Below, piece by piece: positions 1-5,168 of a stretch of DNA of 6,365 bases. This DNA comes from Deltaproteobacteria bacterium. Lineage in GTDB: Bacteria > Myxococcota_A > Polyangia > HGW-17 > SLPX01. The stretch's first letter is position 1; the number at the start of each line of letters is the position of its first letter. The stretch spans positions 1 through 6,365 of the forward strand of contig JAABSF010000168.1 of assembly GCA_011390535.1 (NCBI GenBank), written 5' to 3'. Under the pieces are notes generated by a model. That model did no database searches, was not told the origin of the DNA, and worked only from the letters and a program-made list of their open reading frames with translations. Made by a program: the position numbers and the translations under genes.

Positions 1-589
1 ATCTCCATGATACTGTGAGGGTCACTCTTCTGATGGCCTGTTCGATCACATTTCGGATGATACCGAACTGGCTCGCCAATAATTGAGCTGCGCCACCCGA
101 CATTAAGGATTCCAACCCCGAACCTCCACCCATTCCGCCCATCATCGCCGCTAAAGGGCTCGTGGACTGTGAAGACGCCGAAGCTCCATCGGAATCACCG
201 AAATCTTCGTCTCCGCCGCCCAATCCAAATGCCTGTTGCAGATTCAAGTTTTCAGGCAACTCTATTTTTTCAATCAGGTAGCACCACTTGAATTTTCCAA
301 GGTCTCCGTAACCCTCATCGTCAAAAGCACCACATTCCTCTTCTTCAAAGTCGGAAAAGCCTTCACGGAATAGCTCGAATTCAACTTCATTCATTTTCGC
401 CCGTGCCAACATGGACGCTACGGTCATCATCTTTGCACGGCTGGTATCCATTGTGGCGTCAATATGAGCTTGTGATATCCAGACCAATGAGGCGGCCATG
501 ATAGACAACGCAACCATAACTTCCAAAAGAGTAAAGCCTTTGGCAAAAGAAGCTTTTCCATTATTTTTTTTGCGTAGACTCACAAACAT
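1..589 (-). CDS. gspI: GspI, T2SS minor pseudopilin (3' end cut off by the window)
   Basis: This is a minor pseudopilin of the type II secretion pseudopilus tip, expected to act in the inner membrane and periplasm with GspH, GspJ and GspK. Reading starts at an ATG at 587-589 and stays open for 196 codons to the window edge. An 18-residue leader ends at Gly18, followed by a prepilin peptidase site (KG|FTLLE, with Glu at +5) and a hydrophobic helix at about residues 19-38. A helix continues to about residue 75. Beta-strand-like segments follow: FKWCYLIEKIEL near 100-111 and RRVTLTVSW near 187-195, the latter typical of the family's C-terminal region. Between them lies an atypical Gly/Met/Ser/Ala-rich and acidic insertion at about 121-180. 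GspI is usually about 120-130 residues, so this one is clearly long. Cys86 and Cys103 could pair. A GAAAGG purine stretch (598-603) lies 8 nt upstream, overlapping the gspH stop, and the gap to gspH is 5 nt, which suggests coupling. Assignment rests on order and motif; the subtype call is confident but not absolute. Confidence 0.9.
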   Translation of the reverse strand, partial: MFVSLRKKNNGKASFAKGFTLLEVMVALSIMAASLVWISQAHIDATMDTSRAKMMTVASMLARAKMNEVEFELFREGFSDFEEEECGAFDDEGYGDLGKFKWCYLIEKIELPENLNLQQAFGLGGGDEDFGDSDGASASSQSTSPLAAMMGGMGGGSGLESLMSGGAAQLLASQFGIIRNVIEQAIRRVTLTVSWR

Positions 590-594
590 GTCGG

Positions 595-1311
595 CTACCT
601 TTCGAGAATTTCATGACCTTCATCATCGGTCATAATATCGCTCGGGTGTGCTTCCTTGATGCCTTTGTACATCTTTACGCGACCCGTGAGGGGGTGTGTG
701 ATGAGTGAATAGTTGCGGTTTTTTCTATCGCTTACAAGGAGCACTGCCTTTTCTGTTTGGCCGTTACCCCAGAAATAAAGATTCACCCTGCCTTCAGTAA
801 TTGTCTCGTCCAGTCGTGCGACATAGATCGAGGATATTCGGGACTTTTTCAAAACCATCTTTTTTGAGAGCGGTGATTTGTACTGTTTCCATTTGGGTTT
901 CGGTGCTCTCTTGAAGCCTGTTTCTATTTCGTTTTCAGTTAGCTCCTCCTGTTTGCTTTTTTTGCCGTAAGTTTTCCGTTCATCCTCCAACTCAAGCTCT
1001 TCCTCCCGCATTCTTGCGCTGGCAGTAATGTCCTTGCCTACCCGGACCTTGCCTTCTTCAGAAACTTCGATCCAGTAACGGCTCTCGTCTTCGTCCAGTT
1101 CGAAAACGATGCGATGGTCTTTACCGGTAGCGCGGGCTCGATCAAAAGCATATCGAACGGCTCCGGCTACACGATTTGCATCTTGTCTGAGCTGCGCCTG
1201 TTGCACTGCGATGAAAGAGAGCACAGCTCCAAGGATAAGGAGGGTGACGATAGCCAGCACCACCATTATCTCTATGAGGGTCATGCCCTTTTGTGAAAAC
1301 AATCTACGCAA
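595..1311 (-). CDS. gspH: GspH, T2SS minor pseudopilin with a charged insertion
   Basis: This is a minor pseudopilin, a component of the tip complex that initiates the periplasmic pseudopilus. I chose the TTG at 1309-1311 as start because AGAGGAG sits 5 nt upstream. The reading frame opens at another TTG (1324-1326) directly after an in-frame TAG, which would add 5 residues but lacks a visible ribosome site. From the chosen start the protein has 238 residues. It has a 9-residue leader and a cleavage site KG|MTLIEI with Glu at +5, then a hydrophobic helix at about 10-35. A GspH-type beta domain follows: DHRIVFELDED near 65-75, then VNLYFWGNGQTEKAVLLVSD near 176-195 and YSLITHPLTGRVKMYKG near 201-217, a pattern typical of GspH/FimT. 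A very charged Lys/Glu/Arg-rich insertion occupies about 98-145 and makes the protein longer than the usual 150-190 residues. Mature residue +1 is Met rather than the common Phe. It lies about 100 nt after gspG and 5 nt before gspI. Confidence 0.9.
   Translation of the reverse strand: MRRLFSQKGMTLIEIMVVLAIVTLLILGAVLSFIAVQQAQLRQDANRVAGAVRYAFDRARATGKDHRIVFELDEDESRYWIEVSEEGKVRVGKDITASARMREEELELEDERKTYGKKSKQEELTENEIETGFKRAPKPKWKQYKSPLSKKMVLKKSRISSIYVARLDETITEGRVNLYFWGNGQTEKAVLLVSDRKNRNYSLITHPLTGRVKMYKGIKEAHPSDIMTDDEGHEILER
1262..1284 (-). repeat. Direct repeat copy 1 (gspH prepilin cleavage motif)
   Basis: These 23 nt are identical to 1771-1793 in gspG and encode mature residues from Met+1, MTLIEIM plus the first bases of the next Val codon. 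Identity stops at the Gly(-1) codon (GGC here, GGT in gspG) on one side and at the Val wobble side on the other. The copies lie 509 nt apart in the same orientation. Confidence 0.9.
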
Positions 1312-1316
1312 TGCAT

Positions 1317-1323
1317 CTCCTCT
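1317..1323 (-). promoter_or_regulatory. Ribosome binding site that decides the gspH start
   Basis: On the minus strand AGAGGAG lies 5 nt (ATGCA) before the TTG at 1309-1311. The upstream in-frame TTG at 1324-1326 follows a stop codon and has no comparable purine stretch. The ATG inside the spacer is in another frame and reaches a stop after 11 codons. Confidence 0.6.
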
Positions 1324-1409
1324 CAACTAATCACGCTCACATTGACCGCCACGGCGGCCCTGCGAGGATATTTGTCCGGATCTCAATGAGACCCTTTTTG
1401 CCTACCGGA

Positions 1410-1880
1410 TCATTCCATCTCGCTGCATCCATCAGACGTGATATCATCTCCGCCTCCTCCTTCATCTCGTTTGTTTCGACCGCTGGACCAAACACAAAAA
1501 GAATCTCCGACACAACGAAAGTTAAGCTGCTTGCCCCATGCGTCTTTCAAAGTCCGCTTCGACTTGATGTATTCGGGAACCAAAACTTCAAGGCTGGAAG
1601 GGCAGGTGTCTGCACCGTCTCCGCTCTCTGCTTCGTCTTGGCTCCATTTCCAGAGCGACTTGACCACTGTGTCGATAGTTGTTTTTGTTGTTTTCTCTTG
1701 CGCCGAGCGATACCAGCGGAACACCGCGACCCCTACAGAGCCCATGATTAGGCCCATTATCATGACCACGACCATTATCTCTATGAGGGTCATACCGGCT
1801 TCTCCCCTTTGAATAGAGCGCTTTTTTATCAGCTCTCCAGGCTTCTCTGTGTTTGCATCAAGTTTTCTCAAATTGTTCAT
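1410..1880 (-). CDS. gspG: GspG, T2SS major pseudopilin
   Basis: This is the major pseudopilin, which polymerises into the periplasmic pseudopilus that pushes cargo through the secretin. I chose the ATG at 1878-1880 because GAGGAG lies 10 nt upstream. An in-frame ATG at 1920-1922 overlaps the gspF stop as ATGA and would add 14 residues, but has no purine-rich site before it. The 156-residue product has a 29-residue leader, long for this family, ending in EAG|MTLIEIMVV with Glu at +5. A hydrophobic helix spans about 30-55 and the amphipathic helix runs to about 80. The GspG-type C-terminal fold shows PSSLEVLVPEYIK near 94-106, DAWGKQLNF at 113-121 and a loop SSGRNKRDEGGGGDDITSD at 132-150. That loop matches the calcium-binding loop of PulG-type proteins: DDI (145-147) is present, while the first ligand Asp appears as Asn136 in a by-eye alignment. 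Four cysteines (93, 123, 129, 152) are unusual and may form disulfides. Fold and gene order make the call secure. Confidence 0.95.
   Translation of the reverse strand: MNNLRKLDANTEKPGELIKKRSIQRGEAGMTLIEIMVVVMIMGLIMGSVGVAVFRWYRSAQEKTTKTTIDTVVKSLWKWSQDEAESGDGADTCPSSLEVLVPEYIKSKRTLKDAWGKQLNFRCVGDSFCVWSSGRNKRDEGGGGDDITSDGCSEME
1771..1793 (-). repeat. Direct repeat copy 2 (gspG prepilin cleavage motif)
   Basis: This copy is identical over 23 nt to 1262-1284 in gspH, covering the codons that follow the prepilin peptidase cleavage point. All synonymous positions agree within the repeat, including Leu, Ile and Thr codons that could differ freely. Confidence 0.9.
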
Positions 1881-1890
1881 TTTAGTTTTT

Positions 1891-1896
1891 CTCCTC
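1891..1896 (-). promoter_or_regulatory. Ribosome binding site that favours the internal gspG start
   Basis: GAGGAG on the minus strand lies 10 nt before the ATG at 1878-1880. It is inside the longer reading frame that begins at 1922, so if the longer start were used this site would be coding only. The spacing is at the long end of the usual range. Confidence 0.55.
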
Positions 1897-1918
1897 GAGT
1901 CTATATCTCCCGAAATGC

Positions 1919-3160
1919 TCATTGCACCATTTGGTTCATTTGCAGTATTGGCATGAGGATTGAGAACACCACGAATGCAACCGCTCCACCCATCACAACT
2001 ATCATGATGGGTTCAAGAAGGGTCGTCAAACGGGAGAGTCTCACCTCAACCTCATTTTGATAAGTCTCCGCAACATTGGACAGCATCACTTCCAATTGTC
2101 CGGACTTTTCTCCTACGGCAATCATGTGCACCATCAAGGGAGGAAATTGTTTTGATCTCTTGAGAGGCGCTGCGATAGCCTCTCCCTCCTTGATGGACTC
2201 CCTGGAGTCCTCTACAACATTTTCCAACACCTGGTTTCCAAGGACGTTTTTAACTATGCTCAGTGCCTGCAGAAGTGGAACACCAGCCGACAACATTGTG
2301 CCGAGGGTTGATCCGAAACGTGCTATGGCTACCTTTCGGCTCAAATCTCCGAAGATTGGGAACTTGAGCCGTAGCATGTCCCACTTAAGTTTTCCTGTTT
2401 TTGTTTTTTTCCAATATCTGAAAATTATGTAAAAAGCGATACTGCCTATTATCACCGCCCACCAGTAGTTTCCTATGAATCCGCTTACTGCTATCAGCAA
2501 TTCCGTGTTCCATGGGAGCGCTTTATCCATGTCTGCAAAGAGCTGAGTGATCTGCGGTACCACCACCACCATGAGCACGATCATTATGATACCGCCAACG
2601 AATGCCATTATGATGGGATAAAGAACTGCAGACAGGATTTTAGCTCTCAGCGCTATTTGGTTGTCGGCGAAATCGGCCAACCGAAACAATACTTCGTCTA
2701 AATTACCTGCAGCTTCACCTGAGCGCACCATGTTAATGTAAAGCGATTCGAACATCTTAGGGTGCGCTTCCATGGCCGCCGCGAGAGATGAACCTTCATT
2801 GATTCGACGCCTCACGTCGGTGACTATCTCTTTGACGCGTGGATTTTCAACCTGGTCCACCAACGCTGCAAGTGACTCGGCCAACGGGATGCCCGCTTTC
2901 AGCAGAGTGGCCAACTGGCGGGTGAAAACAGCGGTCTCCTGTGGTTTGATCTTTCCCAGAAGCCCTCCAAGATCCACCTCCCTGTTGAGGCCTTTGCCCT
3001 TGGGGCCGACGTCTTTGCCTGACTTTGTTTCATGGAATTCGGTGACGTATACACCATCTTTGCGCAAAAGTGTCCGTAAGACTCGTCCCGAGTCAGCCTC
3101 TTTGATTCCTTTTATTTGCCGGCCCTTGTCGTTGAGCCCTTTGTAGGCAAAAACAGGCAT
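1919..3160 (-). CDS. gspF: GspF, T2SS inner-membrane platform protein
   Basis: This polytopic inner-membrane protein sits at the centre of the assembly platform and links the GspE ATPase to pseudopilin insertion into the growing fibre. The 413-residue length is normal for the family. It opens with the typical GspF start MPVFAYKGLNDKG and a small N-terminal region to about 70. Two T2SSF repeats follow. The first, about 76-200, contains FTRQLATLLKAGIPLAESL and YINMVRSGEAAGNLDEVL. The second, about 278-402, contains RFGSTLGTMLSAGVPLLQAL and MVHMIAVGEKSGQLEVML. Hydrophobic segments lie at about 174-203, 232-248 and 381-405, giving the three membrane spans expected. The start ATG is 4 nt after the gspE stop. 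AGGAGG (3176-3181) lies 15 nt upstream, rather far, so translation is probably coupled to gspE. An in-frame stop just upstream rules out a longer form. The stop overlaps a possible gspG start as ATGA. Nothing in the protein looks damaged. Confidence 0.98.
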   Translation of the reverse strand: MPVFAYKGLNDKGRQIKGIKEADSGRVLRTLLRKDGVYVTEFHETKSGKDVGPKGKGLNREVDLGGLLGKIKPQETAVFTRQLATLLKAGIPLAESLAALVDQVENPRVKEIVTDVRRRINEGSSLAAAMEAHPKMFESLYINMVRSGEAAGNLDEVLFRLADFADNQIALRAKILSAVLYPIIMAFVGGIIMIVLMVVVVPQITQLFADMDKALPWNTELLIAVSGFIGNYWWAVIIGSIAFYIIFRYWKKTKTGKLKWDMLRLKFPIFGDLSRKVAIARFGSTLGTMLSAGVPLLQALSIVKNVLGNQVLENVVEDSRESIKEGEAIAAPLKRSKQFPPLMVHMIAVGEKSGQLEVMLSNVAETYQNEVEVRLSRLTTLLEPIMIVVMGGAVAFVVFSILMPILQMNQMVQ

Positions 3161-3164
3161 ATCG

Positions 3165-5099
3165 TTATGTCATATCCTCCTGAGTTACTCTCATTACCTC
3201 TGAGATCGTTGTGATCCCGGAGATGATTTTTCTTGCACCGTCATCTCTCAAGGTCCGCATACCTTGGCTTATTGCGGCTCGTTTTACTTCCACCGCGTCT
3301 GTGTTTTTAAGCGCCAGGGTCCGAACCAGATCATCCATTATCAGCAGCTCGTAGATACCGGCTCTGCCGGTGTACCCAGTGCCCAGACACCTGGAGCATC
3401 CCTTCCCGGTTGCTCTGTAGGCTGTCCCGAGAGGAGGTGCTTCCGGCTCGTTTTCATCCAGAGGGTGGCCTGGAATAGCTCCTGCATAAAAAGGCTCGGG
3501 CTCTAGGCCCAAGTTTCTGATCTCATCGGGCGTAGGTTCATAAACCTCTCTGCAATCCGGGCAAACTTTTCTCACGAGACGTTGGGCCAGGAGCCCGTTC
3601 AGTGAAGAAGCTACCAGGAAGGGTTCGACACCCATATCCACCAGTCGTGTGATACCACCGGCGGCGTCATTTGTGTGAACTGTGGAAAACACCAAGTGAC
3701 CGGTGAGGGATGCTTGAATGGCAATCTCGGCGGTCTCCAGATCTCGGATCTCACCCACCATTATGACATCGGGGTCGTGGCGCAAAAACGAGCGCAGACC
3801 CGAAGCAAAAGTAAGCTCGATTTTAGGGTTCACCTGTGTCTGGCTGATCCCTTCCAACTGGTACTCTACGGGATCTTCAGCCGTGAGGATGTTCTTGTCG
3901 GGGGAGTTGATCTTGCTCAACGCCGCGTACAAGGTGGTGGTTTTTCCTGAACCGGTGGGCCCTGTGACCAACAGAATTCCATGCGGCCGCGTAATGAGAT
4001 CTTCCATTTGTTGTAGGTGATCCGGGCCGAAACCAAGATCCTTCAGATCCAGCAGCACCGCTGTTCTATCCAGCAAGCGGATGGTAACTCGTTCACCCCG
4101 GGCTGTGGGGATGGTCGCCACGCGCATGTCAATGTCACGCCCTGCGATTTTCCGTCTTATGCGGCCGTCTTGAGGTAGGCGTTTTTCGGCGATGTTCAAG
4201 CCGGCCATAATTTTTACACGAGCCACTATGCTGGAGTGGTACCCCTTATTGGCTTGGCGTGTCTCATAAAGAATCCCGTCGATCCGATTCCTTACGATAA
4301 CAAATTTTTCTCCCGGCTCTATGTGGATATCGGATGCCCGCTCCTTTACCGCGTTAAAAAGAAGAGAGTTCACCCATCGGATTATGGGCGCCTCATCCGT
4401 TAGGTCGATGATATCGATGAGCTCTTCGGCATCTCCTTCCCCGAACTCATCTTTCCCCATCTCTGCCAGGCCTTCTGATTTTCGTGTATAGACTGTGTTG
4501 ATGACGTCGACTATCAGCTGAGGAGGAGCCAACACGGGCATCACTTCCATGTCCAGCAATGCGCGCAGGTCATCAAGCGCCGTCCAGTTGAGGGGATCCG
4601 CCATCGCTACGGAGACCATTTCATCTTCTTCGCCAATTGGAAGCACACGCTGTTGCTTTGCGAATGTTATGGGTATTTTTTGGAGGAGTTCTTTGTCGGC
4701 ATCATCGGGAGTCAGATCTTCCATGAAATCCAGAGAGAACTGTTCTGCAAGTGCTTTTAGAAGATCGGTCTCTTTAATCAACCGATCACGAAGAAGAATT
4801 TCTCCTATCCTGCCGCCCTCTTGCGACTGTGTGTTCAGCGCGTTCTGTAGTTGTTCTTGAGTTAATCCCGAACGGTGAACTAATATCTGCCCCAAAGGTC
4901 TCACCGGATGAGCGGTAGGGCGAACGGGTTCCGAACCAATTTCAGGGTGTTTTTTTACATTTGTGAGTTCAATCGGAGGAGGCGGAACCGGCTCTGTCTC
5001 AGGCACAAACCCGCCATCCTGATTTGCTTCTTCGGTGCCCAGTTCAGTGATAGCGTCCGAGAAATCTTCGATTCCCAATCCCTTTTCCGTCACCCTCAC
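3165..5099 (-). CDS. gspE: GspE, T2SS assembly ATPase with MshEN-like N-terminus
   Basis: This is the hexameric cytoplasmic ATPase that powers pseudopilus assembly, normally docked to GspL and GspF. It starts at a GTG with GGGAGG 5 nt upstream and has 644 residues, longer than the roughly 500 of the Vibrio type. Residues 1-67 are acidic and proline-rich. Residues 68-91 and 97-120 form two 24-residue MshEN-like motifs separated by exactly 5 residues, the arrangement of cyclic-di-GMP-binding MshEN domains, but several consensus positions are replaced. The rest of the N-terminal domain runs to about 205. The ATPase core follows: ASDIHIEP (255-262), RLPQDGRI (307-314), Walker A GPTGSGKT (380-387), Asp box AEDPVEYQLEG (407-417), Walker B region VIMVGEIRD (445-453) and His box TGHLVFSTVHTNDA (466-479). 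A tetracysteine zinc motif is present (C513, C516, C568, C571), with 51 residues between the pairs rather than about 29. The C-terminal ISEVMRVTQED is typical. All catalytic motifs are intact. Confidence 0.98.
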   Translation of the reverse strand: MRVTEKGLGIEDFSDAITELGTEEANQDGGFVPETEPVPPPPIELTNVKKHPEIGSEPVRPTAHPVRPLGQILVHRSGLTQEQLQNALNTQSQEGGRIGEILLRDRLIKETDLLKALAEQFSLDFMEDLTPDDADKELLQKIPITFAKQQRVLPIGEEDEMVSVAMADPLNWTALDDLRALLDMEVMPVLAPPQLIVDVINTVYTRKSEGLAEMGKDEFGEGDAEELIDIIDLTDEAPIIRWVNSLLFNAVKERASDIHIEPGEKFVIVRNRIDGILYETRQANKGYHSSIVARVKIMAGLNIAEKRLPQDGRIRRKIAGRDIDMRVATIPTARGERVTIRLLDRTAVLLDLKDLGFGPDHLQQMEDLITRPHGILLVTGPTGSGKTTTLYAALSKINSPDKNILTAEDPVEYQLEGISQTQVNPKIELTFASGLRSFLRHDPDVIMVGEIRDLETAEIAIQASLTGHLVFSTVHTNDAAGGITRLVDMGVEPFLVASSLNGLLAQRLVRKVCPDCREVYEPTPDEIRNLGLEPEPFYAGAIPGHPLDENEPEAPPLGTAYRATGKGCSRCLGTGYTGRAGIYELLIMDDLVRTLALKNTDAVEVKRAAISQGMRTLRDDGARKIISGITTISEVMRVTQEDMT

Positions 5100-5104
5100 A
5101 TCAA

Positions 5105-5110
5105 CCTCCC
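5105..5110 (-). promoter_or_regulatory. Ribosome binding site of gspE
   Basis: GGGAGG on the minus strand lies 5 nt (TTGAT) before the GTG at 5097-5099 and supports that non-ATG start. A second GTG two codons later would have an 11-nt spacer and cannot be excluded, but would change the product by only two residues. Confidence 0.65.
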
Positions 5111-5168
5111 GTTCTTAGTGCCCTTAAATTGTTTGCTCTTAAAAAAAATCATTATAACTATACTTTCT

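Noticed and set aside
1346..1357. GC-rich inverted repeat (CCGCC AC GGCGG) in the gspG-gspH gap as a terminator
   Set aside because: The stem is only 4-5 bp with a very tight loop and no T-run follows on the minus strand, so it is not a credible intrinsic terminator; operon genes continue downstream.
1293..1751. 152-codon open frame on the plus strand over gspG and the gspG-gspH gap
   Set aside because: It is mostly the reverse of gspG codons, shows no domain and no clear ribosome site, and an overlapping plus-strand frame of similar size (1438-1812) covers the same region, as expected for shadows.
1920..1922. ATG overlapping the gspF stop as the gspG start
   Set aside because: The ATGA overlap is a common coupling arrangement, but there is no purine-rich site before it, and it would make an even longer 43-residue leader. 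The downstream ATG at 1878-1880 has GAGGAG. The choice is not certain.
5141..5148. Eight T (minus strand) after gspD as an intrinsic terminator
   Set aside because: No GC-rich hairpin precedes the T-run, and gspE with its own ribosome site follows closely.
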